Part shown: positions 24,877 to 44,900 of the stretch, in pieces
Layout: each line of letters begins with the position of its first letter
How positions within the stretch are numbered: the stretch's first letter is position 1
Source: Setaria digitata
Taxonomy: Eukaryota > Nematoda > Chromadorea > Rhabditida > Setariidae
DNA: 64,000 nt
NCBI GenBank assembly: GCA_003640385.1
Contig: RCAB01000031.1
Span: 1-64,000 of the forward strand
Direction: 5' to 3'
Program-made: the position numbers and the translations under genes
The notes under the pieces: model-generated
The model's input: the letters and a program-made list of their open reading frames with translations, nothing else
What the model was told of the DNA's origin: nothing
Databases searched by the model: none

Positions 24877-26006
24877 TTTTTTCACTACACAGATTTTTCT
24901 GCTATTAAATTGTAACATTCCTCTGGACTAAACTTTTTTACCAAACGCCCATAGTTTATAAAGAGCATTTGATTTTTAAAATCTAAAGTCTTTTAATTAT
25001 CAGATCAATTTTGCCTTAAATTTTAAATGAACTTGTCAACTAAAAACGGAATCTGAATGGAATATAGTTAAAATATTGTTTTATCCCTTTGACAGGTGCA
25101 GTTATTCCCAAAAACTAATAGAAGTTCAATTCCTAGATACGTACAATTTGAAAAAAAAAAAAAAAAAAAAAAAGCAGAAGTGTTTGTTCTGTTCAAGTTT
25201 GTACAAAAAGTGTACGACACATGAAACAGATCATTGAAATAAGGAAAAGAATCGAAAATTCAACAGAGAGGAAATATTTGCCTATTCGATTCTTTTTCTG
25301 TCGTGATCTTTAATTGGCAAAATGATGAAAAACAAAAAGATGCAAAATTTTGCACATTTTAAATTTCATACTAAGATAGAATTGATAAGTTCATCATGAG
25401 CAGAGAGTTCGGCTTACTTCAGGCGCTAAACTAGTGCAGGCTTCGAGAAGAAAAGGTAAATAGTACCGCTCTTCACCTTGCTCTCCATTGCTTGAATGAT
25501 TGCTTCTCCTCTATTTTGTTTGCATCACTTAAATAAAAAATATTTGTCTTCTGCGCATTTCTTTTCTTCCGGAAAGGCTTCTGCAATGTAAACCTAAGCA
25601 TTACTCAATTCATCCATTGAGACTATTGCCATGTAAGGTTCACATAATGACTTTGATTTATTGCCTTTCCCGATCTTACCCTGAATTTTTGTTTCAACTG
25701 CATGTTCATTCCGAATATTTTTCAATTATATATTCTCATAAAGTACTAAATTATAAGTCGCTTAAATTAATTTCTAAAATTTCTTAGATTTCCCTTGCTC
25801 TAGTGCTATAACAATGAAAATTTCTAAAATTTACAATGCCATTATACATATGGAATGACAATAGTAGTGGGAGAGTCCCACCATATATTAGTTCGTTACA
25901 AAAATTCCACTTGTTGAGGATCCTAATCGTATAGAGTAATTTGATTCGGAAAATCATTGTAGATTTATTCTGGGACTTAAGAATCGGAAGTAGGTTTCGC
26001 TTATCA

Positions 26007-26309
26007 ATGGGATCGTTGTATCGATCAGAGCAGATGCGATTCTGCCAAATGATTATCCAGAAAGATGCGGCATTTTCTTGTGTTGCTGAGCTTGGCAAAC
26101 AGCCCTACGTCCAATTTAAGGATGTATTCTTTTTTGGAACAATTTTTCCTAATTTTCAAAGTTCGTGAGAACTTTATTCAGCGGGCAAGCGTTGAATTTC
26201 ATCATAGGGCATTTACTTGATAAATTAATATGATAGTCATTTACAAACTCTGAAAGCTGGTCTCCCTTCTATTATGACTTCACAATGTTGATCTTTGTTA
26301 AATGATTTC

Positions 26310-26346
<37 letters not shown>

Positions 26347-28909
26347 AAAAGTTCCAAACAAACCAGAAAATAAAAAAATTGGTGCTTGGAGAAAATGAAA
26401 ATAAAACAGTAAATAATTAATAACAATAGTAATAATCTACTCATAAGTGACATAAGTAATTAATATAATTATTGTACGAATGATTAGAGAATTTTTAGCT
26501 AAATGCTGGAGTCAATCCATTCCAAAGAATGTATCTTCGCGACATTCAACGGTTTGAAGAACTGGAACGGAAGTTGAGTAAGTTGTTATGAACTAAATTC
26601 AAGCAACTACACTCCACGTTTTTTAAATGTATCGAATTTTAGGACTTTCAGATGTTGGATGAAGTTTATTCTTTAGGATTTCTTGATGCCCAAATACGGA
26701 AAGATGATATTGAAGTTAATGATGATGTTGATGGTGATGATACATATGAAATACTGGCGCCACATCAACTCAATGAACTTGAGGTAATCAAAATTTTACT
26801 CTTTTACCTCAGTTAATAGTTTAGTTTCTTATTTTGGTCTTTTCAAGAGAAAATAAAAAATTCCAGTTCATTTATTTAGATAAATAGAAGAACAAAGCAA
26901 ATTCTATTTTCCGCCTTTAAATTACTTCGTACATCTGTAGGAGATTTCAGAAAAAAAAAAGGAGAAGAAGGGAAAGCAAATTTCATTTTACAGGGAACAC
27001 TGATTGATTTAGAGCGTGATGTAATCAATATGAATGAAAGCAATATACTTTTGAAACGGAATTATTTGGAACTAAAGGAATGGGAAGCAATCCTGGAGAA
27101 AACTGATCACTTTTTTGAAGAGGTTGGCTTGATGTAGAGCTGAAAATCATAATTATTCAGTAAATTTCATTTGTTTATTGCAATTATAATAAAATTATCA
27201 ATTTACAAACACTGTAATTTATTAGGTAGAAAATCTAGGTAGTTCAATCTAAGGATTGTTAAAGTTGAAATCAGCTACTTGTAATACAAACTATTAAATT
27301 ACCGTGATTGCACTTTTTTAAAACATCAGTGAAATGCTTTATTTGTAGGGTATCAGTGATGTTGCTATGCATGAAATTGAAGCGGTGCAGGAAGAATCTG
27401 CATTTGTGCTTAAAAGTGGAAAAGAGCCTATTGGGTTAGTTTCTGCTATACTTGAGACAAGTGATTTACAAATCTTACAGCTTAGAACAATTTTAAATAC
27501 TGATCAAAGCGAAATCAAGACCTGTTTGCTTGAAGTCGAAAGACTAGAATTAAATCTTCCAGTAATTAGAAGTACTATCAACTACTTTATATGAAGTTTA
27601 TCTCTAAAATTTCTATAAAAATAAATTTTTAAAAGCTTCCAACTGTCGCAGTCAAATTTTGCTTACATAATTTAAATTCGGAATAGATATTTCTAAATGA
27701 AATTATTGAGCTTCGTATATTTCATAACTTTAATTTTAGATTTTTGGCAGGTGTCATCAATCGTGATCGAGTTAATGCTTTCGAAAAAGTTTTATGGCGA
27801 GCTTGTCATAAAACGGCATTTGTACGTACTACCGAAATTGAGGAGGAATTAGAGAATCCTGACAGTGTTTGTTTTTAAGCTTTTGCTATGGTAACTGAAT
27901 TATCACTTCATTACTTCTTATTTTTTAAATTTTAATTTTTATTTATAACAACAGAATCTTTGTAAGAATCTTTCTCAGTATAGTTTTTCACTCGATTTTC
28001 TATCCATTTCATTCCTATCATTTTGTATCCAACAATTTAATTTCATTCTTTTTCTTCGTCATTTAATGGAAATTTCTAACTATTAATGATAGTAGCCTGA
28101 AAATTGCAGGGAGAAACATGTTTGAAATCGGTTTTCGTGATTTTCTATAAAGGTGATCGTTTGCGAATCATTATTGAAAAAGTTTGTGAAGGATTCAAAG
28201 CCAAACTTTATAGTAATTGCTCAAAGAACAGTAAGGTCTGATTAATTTGTTTATAAAATTATGACAATTTTAAAACCTTAGTCTTGAAATTTGAAACTCC
28301 ATTATTTACAAAGGAAGTATTTACAACGTTCTAATTCTATGTTAAATTTACGGTACAGATATTTGATAAATAATTTCTTAACATTTAATGTGAAATTCTG
28401 TTCAGTTTATTTCAGACTAATTTTATATGATATATCAAAATCTCAAAATTTGAAGGAGATCTGAGCATAAAATTCTGGGATTTCAGGATCGTCACTCAGC
28501 AGCACGTGACGTGAAAGCTCGTATATCTGATATGCGTACAGTACTGGGTCAAACGCAAGAGCATCGCCATAAAGTGCTTCAGGCTGCTTCCAATTCTGTC
28601 CGATTGTGGCAAAAAGAGGTTTATAGTACTTTGGGTAAAGCTGTGAAGTTTAGAATTCATTTCATCCATGATTACTTACATTTTCAGGTTCGCATGCAAA
28701 AGTCGGTCTATTACACGTTAAATCTTTTTACATTTGACGCTATCGGTAAATTTTTCATTGCCGAATGCTGGGTACCATACGCTGATCTGGAAAATGTTCG
28801 TGTAGCTCTTGAAAAAGGAGTGGTAAGCTGTATTAAGCATCAGTAAATCTGTTTTACTCAAAAATACTACCTGTGAAAATCAGTTGCAGTTACTATCTGT
28901 GATGAGCTT

Positions 28910-28941
<32 letters not shown>

Positions 28942-31900
28942 GAAAAATCGACTTATTGATCGATTTGTTAGATGTTAAAAAAATTACTTAGTCTGTAAAA
29001 ATAATAGAAAATCTCTAGAACAATTTCTATATGGGTTGAATAAATTCAAATACTAATTTGTGATTGCAGAGGAAAAGTGGTAGCAGTGTCAGGCCAGTTT
29101 TAAATCTTTTGGAAACTACGGAAGAGCCACCCACATATAACCGAGTTAACAAATTCACGAGAGTCTTCCAGGCTATTGTTGATTCATATGGTATTGCCTC
29201 CTACTTGGAAATCAATCCCGGTACGACTGATGTTTCGAAAAAGCGAAATTGATTAACTTCCGGAAAACTTTGTGGATTTTAGCAAAAGCCATAAAAGTTA
29301 CTGCATTTTCAGCACCTTACACCATTATAACATTCCCATTCATTTTTGCCTGTATGTTTGGTGATCTTGGACATGGTATTATAATGTTGCTTGCTGGTTT
29401 ATGGATGGTACTTCGGGAGAAAAATCTTGCGGCACGCAAAATCAAAGATGAGGTGATACTGTGAAATGATCAATAAATCGATAGATTTGATGAAATTGAG
29501 CTTTGATCAGTTGACAAATACTCTCAAAAGCTATATTTATCAACTTATCAAACATTTTAATAAGAATTTCCAGATTTTTAATATGTTCTTCGGTGGTCGT
29601 TACATTATTTTACTTATGGGTATTTTCTCGGTTCATGCAGGTTTTCTTTACAATGACCTGTTTGCCAAATCATTTAATTTATTCGGTTCCAAATGGCGTA
29701 ATCCGTTCACGTAAGTTTATCCCAGTCTTTAGCTTCATTTATTGTAACTTGAAACCTCATAACGACCATATATTAGAATACTCCTCTCCGAAAAGTTTGA
29801 CTCTCAATTAATCCACAGTTTCTGTCTTACATCAACAAACTAATATTGCTTGGGAAAACTTTTTCCAGTTATGAAGAGATTGAATCCTGGGACAACCAAT
29901 CGATTCGTATGAACAAAGAAATAATGATTGATTTGCCACCATCACAATCATACATGCATGATAGTGGACCCTACTGGTTTGGTGTTGATCCTATATGGAA
30001 TATGGCAGAGAATCGATTAAACTTTTTAAATTCATTGAAAATGAAATTATCCGTGATATTGGGAATTACCCATATGACATTTGGCGTATTCTTATCGCTG
30101 CTAAATTACATGTATGTTACCAGATAAAATTAGCCACAACTTTTTTAAATCCTATTTGAAAATGGAGCTTATGCTGAAATCCAAACGAAATATAACTTTG
30201 ACTAGGTTCTGCAAAGCTGAGTGTATTAAATTAATCTAATTTAAATCCATTTCTTCCATAAATTTTTGATGATTAGAATTATTGAATTTATCCACTTGTA
30301 AATGCGCAAGTGAGGTTATTTAAATTTAGACCTGCCCGATAAATTTCAGATATTTTAAATCAAAAATTGAAATATGCACAGTGTTCATTCCACAGATTTT
30401 GTTCATGTTCTGTATCTTCGTCTATCTATGTGCACAAATTATTATCAAATGGTTGTTCTTCTGGGTGCGAGAAGAATACATCTTTGGCTTACTTTATCCA
30501 GGGTCACATTGCGCCCCTTCTCTTCTGGTAATTCTTGGCTATTTTTGGAATTGAAATTTTTTAAAAAAACAAATTTTCATACTGAAATGCAAGATGTATT
30601 TTAGATCGGCCTGATCAATATGTTCATGTTCAAACATCGTCCACCAGGATTCGTTGATGAATCGGAGGTCATTGCTAGAAATAATAATCATGTTACATTC
30701 GCTGAGTGGCCGAACTGTTATCTGGGCGAGTGGTATCCTAGACAGGTAAATAACTCTTTTATGGTATTGCTCAGCTTGGTTTTTAAATTCGCATAAAATT
30801 TTCCAGATGTTGTCCAAATTAAAATAAATTTCAGTTAACTGTTGAAGCAGACCTAGTTGTGATAGCTGTAATATGCGTTCCAATTATGCTGTTCGGTAAA
30901 CCAATTTATTTCCTTTTGCGCCGCAAGAAGAGAAATGCTGTTAGCGATAATGCTGTAAGTTTTGAAAGCTAATGAGAAATCAAGGAAAGTTTTTAATTAC
31001 GCAGTGGTTAAATTGATGCTTATAATAACCGTTCTCAGAAAGTAGAAATATTCTCCAATGATTTCTTTAATCACTTCAGTTGGCCACTGTCAAGAACAAC
31101 TTTCCATAAACTTATCACTTGTTCAGCTGCTTCAGCTTCAGACAACCGCCTTTAAGATCGTATTTTTTTCCCGTGCCTTCTAACGGTCTCTTCAGAAATC
31201 TTTACCGCTCACATTAAATTTTTATAGGTTGTATGGATGAACCAAGAAAGCGAGAAAGCAGAAATAACTCTGAGTGAAAATGGAAGTGGTTTAAATAAAA
31301 AAATGTGGGAAGAAACTGCATCCGATAGTGAATATGAGGGAGAAGTAAGTCATTAGTAAAAATCAAAAAAAAAAAAAATTACATATTATTTTTCCTATTA
31401 GAATCTTTTGACATTTTTGAATCTATAACTCGATATCAGGATAGAAAGCTTTGAAAACGGATTAACAAATGGTACTGCAATTTTCTGAAAAGATTTTACT
31501 TTAAGTCTTTTGGGGATGTTATGGTTCACCAAGCTATTCATACTATTGAGTATGTTCTTGGCTCTGTATCCCATACTGCATCATATCTTCGATTATGGGC
31601 TCTATCGTTGGCACATGCCCGTAAGTGATCGGAATCATTTTTCTTTCTTCTTTTATACCAGTTAATATTAGTAAAACTATTTTTTCAAACTATTCTATCA
31701 AAATTATGAAGAAATTTGAAAATGATACTGGACAACTATTATTTTATACTATTTATATCAGTAAAAATCGATGCTTACAAAATGTTTGAAAACACTTCTG
31801 TTTCTAAAAATAAATAATTTTAAGGATTAATTCGACTGATTTCATTCATGTTTTCCAAGAGATGAAATTGTTTTCAGAAATTTTTTTCCAGTGGCATAGT

Positions 31901-32436
31901 ATTCCATTAATATTAGAAAATAAGAAAAGGATGGAAAGGGATGGATCATTCCAGGCTTAGCAAGTCGGAGAAATACTGGCGCTGATTTATTTCACAATTT
32001 CTGGAATAGAACTTCTTATTTTACAGAATTATCGGAAGTACTATGGGAAATGGTGCTTGTACAGGCTTTTAGCATTTCTGGCATTGTTGGTTATATCGCT
32101 ACTTACTTAATATTTTTTGCATTCGGTATTTTAACCGTTTCAATCCTAGTCCTTATGGAAGGACTTTCTGCCTTTTTACACGCATTACGACTCCACTGGT
32201 ATGTTGTTACAAATTTAACTGGACTCTAAGTAATAGACTACTTCAGTAATAATACCAACAACTCGACAAAATAACTACGAATTGACCGTACTTCATGTAG
32301 AATAATGAATTTTTCCAGTACCGAAGATTATTTCAGGGTTGAATTCCAGTCCAAATTCTATCTCGGACTCGGCTATCCCTTTGTGCCTTTTTACTTCAAG
32401 GATGTCCTAATGAAAGCAAATACTGGTGAAAAGTAA
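26007..32436 (+). CDS. V-type proton ATPase subunit a (V0 sector, 116 kDa)
   Basis: Subunit a forms the half-channels for proton passage and anchors V1 to V0 in organelle and plasma membranes. C. elegans has four paralogues (unc-32, vha-5, vha-6, vha-7) and I cannot assign which this is. Twenty exons: 26007-26123, 26499-26577, 26677-26783, 26994-27122, 27349-27434, 27740-27866, 28110-28235, 28487-28618, 28688-28822, 29070-29220, 29313-29452, 29574-29710, 29869-30111, 30350-30527, 30605-30745, 30835-30954, 31228-31344, 31506-31620, 32027-32198, 32337-32436. All joins are in phase and give 883 aa. The cytosolic half runs from [10 protein letters not shown] to [12 protein letters not shown]. The membrane half starts at [11 protein letters not shown], followed by [16 protein letters not shown] and SVILGITHM. 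The essential transport arginine is Arg784 ([12 protein letters not shown]), with Glu838 in [15 protein letters not shown]. The ATG at 26007 begins [10 protein letters not shown], the usual family start. Confidence 0.96.
26315..26344. repeat. Poly(A) tract in V-ATPase intron 1
   Basis: Thirty consecutive A lie within the intron 26124-26498. It is one of the longest homopolymers in the window. Confidence 0.9.
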
Positions 32437-35008
32437 ACTTAATGCATTATGATTATTAGTGATAAATAGACTTACTATTTTATATTGAATCATACATTTG
32501 GAGAAGTGATAGGAGATAAGGTCAATGAGTATTGTGCCACTCTGATCTACATCCCCTCATTCTCATGAAATTCCGAAAAAAGAAAAAAAAAAATTACAAC
32601 CATAACACAGAATACCCCGTCTTCATATAATCAAACATTTTGATTGTTGGAACTCACTGATTCCAACTCTGCAATTTTCTGAATTAGAATTTTTAAGAAT
32701 TAAGTTGTCCTTACAAACTATGCAATGTTTAACCAGTTTCATTGCTGTATAGACATGGTGACTGTAAGAGATACAGTTCATATACGACATATACTACTAA
32801 AATCCGAAGGAAGCACATCCACTGAACAATTGATTCATGAGACAAGGCGAACAGCAGCTTCATCTGGATATGACAATATAAAAAAAAAACCATGGAACTG
32901 TAAGCAAAACAGGTGACTTTTAGAGTTACGTTAAACTGTGTCAGACGAATTGTTCCGACTTGACTTTTTCCTTCTTCCTTATCACGCAATTAGTCATCTT
33001 CATTTGAGATCTGTTAAAATGCGAGTATCACTTTCATTTATATTTTTGGGAAAAAAAGCACATTCAGAAGGGACTCACATATAAAGGGAAACAGTGGAGA
33101 GTTATGGATTATAAGCACCGAGAACCGAAGTTTGAGCATAATAAATTACAAACGTGAATAGAAAAAATATGAAAAATAAAGCGTACATTAATGAAATTTC
33201 TAATCAACAAAACAAAGCAGGTGAAAAATGTATAATGTAAGCAGAGACTGAAGGCGCTATTGGACAATACAAACATTTTACATAACTATTATAGCTTGAA
33301 ATTCAAAAAACTCCCAAAACGACCTTGAAATCACACACATTTTGAATATAGCTAACCAAGGATTTAAGAATCGTTCCCGTAAATACGACTAAAGATTCTA
33401 GAGCTTCAATTTAGCTTGAGCATGACGCACTGCTGATTCTAGATAAAACGCATAGTCCATGGAAGAGCCACATGACAAATATCCAGACTTACAAAATGAT
33501 TAAATTTACAACCTGGCAAATATTTATTGGAAACTGGGAAAGAAATGCAATTGGGTTCTAAAATAACAAAAACGAAAGAAGTGACTCATTTAATGATAAA
33601 TTAAGCTTGCAAATGAGACGCTAACAATTTTTCACATCAAGACAACAAAATATACTGGAATACAAAAGCTAAAAATCAGATCTGGAATTTCTATCACCCA
33701 TTTTTTCCGTATCGGTGCACGCTGTGAAATTCTGATTTATTTTTACAGATATGCAGATAAAAAATGACTAATTATTTAATAGCAGTAAATCTTAGTTTTT
33801 GGAAAATAGGTCCTTGCTGGTAAATTTATGGGAATTACGCTTGTTATAAAGAAACAGGGAAATCGTGATAACGACACAGTTGTGATATGTGGAAAAAGAA
33901 ACCCGAATAATACACATAACTGTAGCAATTTAGTTATTATATATATACTTCATCTCTGTGTAATGATATTATCAGGCACACTTATAGTAGCACTTTTGTC
34001 TTTCAAAAAAAAAAAAAAAACAAAAGAAATATTCACACCGCCTTCAAGATGTATTCAAGGAGAAGCTCTCGATTTAAGGTCAATAACCGATACAATATAC
34101 ACAGTGTGGGAAACTATCGTAATATGGCCAAACACACCCACACTTGCAAGTGCCACATCATTTTATCACTCCGCAGATTTCCTATAACTACTAGTATCTA
34201 TCAAATAAACAAACAAATAAATATTCACAACTCATGGCAATACTGGAAACACCAAGAATTTGAACTGACTGGCCGATCAATAAGCAGCTCTTTACAATAA
34301 TATTACAAATAATATAAAAATATAAAATAAAATAAATGAATAAACAAGTAAAAATAAAGATAATAAAAAGATAAAAAATAGAAAATAGAAAATATGAGGA
34401 GTTTTGGATCGCCAAAAGCAACAATGAAATTGCAGACATTCCGATGACAGTTTTCATGCACCTACATCACGGAAATAAGCGAGACGTAATTAAACACCAA
34501 CGCCTTAATTACAACTGAATCTTTACGTCCTTTTTACCACCAATTAGACGGGTATTTCACACATATGACAAGGAAGCATATATCTGACTCTTGTATAAAA
34601 ATTAAAATCATAATCTATAAAACAATTTCATCAATAGCCAATAAAACAGAAATCAGAACATTTGGAAGATTTGTTGGCAAACATGCAACACTATTTCCAT
34701 AAATCTATCGAAGTAATCAACCATCAAAAATTGTATATCATCACAAAAATTTTGAATGTGAATGGTTAGAAAGATAAAATAAGTGGACACAGAGCATTGA
34801 TAATGAACAAATTAAAGGAAAGCTCTATGCTTCACAATTGCCTCATTGAAATAGAAATCTAATTTATATACAGAAGCATAAATTATGCAAACAGTTTGAA
34901 TCTTTATGAACAACCAAACTTTAAGTAAAATACTGTAAAACTTACTAATAAAGCAGTACGCCTGTCTTCGTGAAGTGGAACTTAATTTCCACTATCACTA
35001 CAGAGACT
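32437..35008. other. Convergent 3' intergenic region (V-ATPase a / max-2)
   Basis: The 3' ends of both flanking genes face each other across 2.6 kb. Nothing coding is recognised. The open frames at 32725-32916 and 33828-34300 have no family features. A poly(A) run occurs at 34005-34020, and an ATAAAATA-rich patch lies at 34300-34390. Confidence 0.6.
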
Positions 35009-40912
<5,904 letters not shown>

Positions 40913-40936
40913 AATCGTGCCGATTTTCCACGATAT

Positions 40937-40950
40937 GTCCAGGCTAGAAG
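40937..40950 (-). promoter_or_regulatory. Candidate trans-splice or 5' UTR splice acceptor of max-2
   Basis: Read on the minus strand this is TTCTTCTAG followed by CCTGG, with the AG at 40945-40944, 31 bases before the start codon at 40912. It fits the nematode 3' splice consensus. A spliced leader addition site is the simplest reading, and a noncoding first exon is the alternative. Confidence 0.45.
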
Positions 40951-41936
40951 AACAAAGTTGGTCTCACTTACTTTATATTTTTTGAAAAATTTTAAACGAG
41001 CCAAATGAGGACAGCCCATTAATTTGGTGGTCGAAATTCAAACCAAAATTTGAATGAAAAATGAGTGAAAACATTGGCATTTCAAGAGGACCATATGGTC
41101 AAGGTTACAGCAATCGATAATATCTGGGAGAAAAAGCCAAGAATACGTCAGAATTCAACCGCACCCATTTACTAAATATCCAAGGTCGCACTGAGGTGGG
41201 GAAGGCAAAGGACATGATTACCCCAACGCCTACTCGAAAACTCTAAGTCCAAACTGTTCATGTAATATGCGGCCGTAGGCATGAGTCATAGCTCTCAATG
41301 AAATATCTATGATTCACCGTACTTTTTCTCTTCCATTGGGAATGTAATAAATTATTAAAAAAAAAAAGATGACGAAGTCGACTTCTCATTACTCATGGCG
41401 ATTGATTTAATTTTCAGAAATTGTTCATGTAGTCAGATGCTTATTATAATTTGTAGCCTGATAATCTCCGACTACCAAGAAACGAGGATGGATTTGACAC
41501 ATGAATCGGAACCTTTCTGTTCAAGTCATGCAAAAAATTTTTCACTTATTTTTGGTGTGTCATGAATATTTCAGTTCTTCTATTGTTTCTGCCCCTTTGG
41601 GAGCCTGTAAATGAGTTAACGATATTTTGGTATTCTCATTTTCCTAAATTTCGAAATGTTTATGAGTTAAAATTTTCCTTGTGAAGGATGTGTTTGACTC
41701 ATTTGAATGGTAAGTGAACCGATTCTACATCATTTTAAACGTTTTTTTGTACAAGAAAACTAAATTGTGCTATTATATGATAACGATAATGACTGTTTTA
41801 TCAGATTTCCATAATCGACTCATCTATAATTAGAAAATCTGTAGTAAACTTAAAGCCTACCAAGTATGTTTAATCTACCAAATCAACTTCTCTATCGTTT
41901 CATTATATTTAGCATTCGGATTTCGCTGACGCATCA

Positions 41937-41971
<35 letters not shown>

Positions 41972-44900
41972 CTAACTACTACCGTTTTCATCATCCAAAA
42001 ATAGAACAAGTGGGGGAATTAGTCTGATCCATTGAGTTCATTATTTTGAAATGTATAGTATCGGGAAAATCAAGATCAGGTGAACCTTCGGACGCACTGG
42101 TGATAAAGTGACGTATGAGCGTGAAGCAAAGGTAATAATGTCTGCATCTTACCTGTCTTTGTTCTTGTTTGCTAAAGATTTTGCAATAAGCTAGTGAAGT
42201 GATAATTTTTACTTCTCAATCTTTCCTTTGCAGGAGGTTATGTTATTGATTACAGGCAAATTCTATTTGTAGAAAACCTATTAATAAGACTCTTGAATTT
42301 ATAATAATTTTACGTCATTTTAGCATGTAAACAGAAAAGGGAACATTGCTAATGAGAAGAAGATAGAAAAGGACGAAAGAGAAATAAAGTATTCCATATT
42401 TAGGTTCTCAGTACAATAAAATTTACGAGCGTAATGATTCGAGAATTGCTGGGTCCAGTAAAAGAGGAAGCTTCCCTCTCTTTCTTCTTTTTATTCCTCT
42501 TTTTAACCTATTTCCCTATGCTCTTTCAAGTCAATAAGCTATTTCATACCCTTCCTGGTTTGATTGACAGGAAAAAAAAAAATGAGCCTGGGAAGTGGAA
42601 GAATGAATGATAGCCAAAGTAAAGGCCAATCAAAATTGGCTTCAACCAACAGTAAATTTTTACGTAGTATGCTAATGTGAAATGGGCTTTGAAATTTCGA
42701 GAAGAGGGAAGGAAGGAGGTGAGTTGAAGGTGTGTACGGGAGGGAATGGTGTTTTGATCAATATAATGATTATTTGAGTCTCGGTCTACTCTTCACATAT
42801 CACCCAAAGGTCCGCCATTAAGCCCAAAGCTTTGCCCGGATGTTCCCTACCCACCCATCCATCCTACCTTCCCTTTTTGTCTTCACAACTTATAAGTGGA
42901 AATGGCCTTTCCATTAAATAAACGAAATTGTCCCGAAAATGCCTAAAGCACTAAGGGAACAGTCAGTCACTTCCCGTTCTCGATGAAACCGTACTGCTTA
43001 TCCTCACCTTCTTATGCTTCATTCCATCCATCCATATTTCTTCCCTCCCTTACTTTTACCTTCCAGCAGTAATTTTCATTGCTTTTCGAAGTCATTAAAT
43101 TAACAAAAAAAAAAAACTTTTCGTAACAAAGTGAAATGTTCTATTGGAAGAAATTCTTAGATCAGCGAAGGGATAACTGATCCAAATCTACGTTATAAGT
43201 CTGATTCTGGATCTCTCTATCTGACTGTCAAATGATGACAGTTCTCGCATGAATTAGAATGAAGCATAGGTAGGAAACAGGATAATAGTTGGTATTGTTG
43301 ACTTGACTCTAGGTACAGGAGGTCTAAATTTTTCATTGTTACGGAACTTGAACGCCCTCATCATACTGTCCGTTACATTGTCTTATACCGATCACCTGAT
43401 TATTGACAGTTCATAAAAATTCTTCTGCTCTCGATTTTTGGAACAAGCCAAGGGCAAATAGAAAGGAACTGGACAAAATGAATAGGTAAATAAATGACCG
43501 CAAACAACAAAATTGATGGTGTGGCAAGTAGGCAATTATTCTGCAAAGCTGTCAACATCAAAAGTTCCATTGTTGGGCAAATAAGCTTCTTGTGACAATT
43601 CATTTATCTGCACGTGCGATCGAAATTCACTTCATTTGCTCATCCGTTTGATTTGTTAAATTCCGGCATTCTAAGCATCAATTCATTCACTTCGTGAGAA
43701 ACAGATCTTATGTGCAACACGGAGTTTCACCTTTTCTTAATCTTCTTTTTCAGTTTATCTACTTCAATAACTGCATTTCAAAATTAGAATTTTGGAAGTA
43801 AATTTAAAACTGTGATACAAGGATTTGATTTGTTTAAATTGAATTTTGTTCCAGAAATTCGATATTCCAGTTCCAAAATACATCAAAACTTCGGACAACC
43901 AGGAAATGACGTTGAATTAAATTAGAGAGAAAGCATCTGATGCTTTCAAAATGCAACTGTTGGTGTAAAATATTGGGAACCTGAGAAAAAAAAAAAGAGT
44001 AAGGAGTGATTGGCAAGAACAAACTCGAAAACTCTCTAGAGTAGCTAAGGAGAGAGAAGATGGTGTGAAAGTTGAGAAACTTTGAGATAATAGGCAAAAA
44101 AAGAAAAAAAAAAAAAAAAACAGTTGCACTGAAAGAATTAGCTGTGTAAATTTGGTAAATGCTAAATTTACAAACTAATCTTTTCTAAGTTCACATTAAA
44201 CAAAGCTTTAAAATTCTACAGGCCAAACAAGCCATTCATTTGCATATGGAAGATTAATCCAATATTATTATGGGCTCTAAATGCTAAAGCTAAAATGTTC
44301 CCTCTTTTCCCCTCTTTTCCAGATAAAATATCTCATTTTGTAAAATTCAATTATGCAGCATTTTTTATGGATTAAACAATGTCCTTAGATCGGTGTGATG
44401 TTTTCTTTCAAGCTTGAAGAAACAGTTTTATAATTTCAGTTCAGCAGAAAACTTCAGATTTCTTGACGTCAGCGATAAGGCCCCAAAAAATATTTTTTAA
44501 TTGGCTGATCACATTTCTCGCGGTGAAGTTTTTTCAAAGCTACAATTATTATTTCACTTAAAGTTAACACTCGTTAATTACTTGTTGAATTAATCTTACT
44601 GGCAGTAGTATTGCCAATAACACGTTGTCTTATACCTTCCACAATCATAATTATACACCTGGCATGAAGCAGTCACAGTAAGCTCTACTACAAACTATTT
44701 TCACAATTTTAATCTCGTTTCCTATGCGTATCACAACGGCTACTATTAGAAGCAAAATCATCCGGTCACCTAGAGAACCATGGAAAGAGTGACACTTTTC
44801 CTCTGTAACTTTCACATATGGCCGGTTATTATTTTATGGATTTCAGAGCCTTAAGAAACAAGCATATATTTGTTTGTTTATGTATTTATTTTTATTTAAA

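Larger units (their letters stand above)
20518..26006. other. Gene-poor region between divergent map-1 and V-ATPase genes
   Basis: These 5.5 kb contain the promoters of map-1 (left) and the V-ATPase a subunit (right). I found no exon that I can defend. The stretch holds a GC-rich palindromic site 20727-20734 about 210 bases upstream of map-1, several poly(T)/poly(A) tracts, a composite ATT satellite with an assembly gap, a CAAA repeat and an imperfect hairpin at 24823-24876. A minus-strand open frame at 20991-21260 has mixed composition but no recognisable motif. Confidence 0.6.

Noticed and set aside
26641..26676. Earlier acceptors (TTTTAG, CTTTCAG) before V-ATPase exon 3
   Set aside because: Only the acceptor ending at 26676 restores the family sequence ERKLRFLDAQI in phase.
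32725..34300. Several 60-119 codon open frames between the V-ATPase and max-2 genes
   Set aside because: They lie in convergent 3' DNA, overlap each other on both strands and resemble no family.
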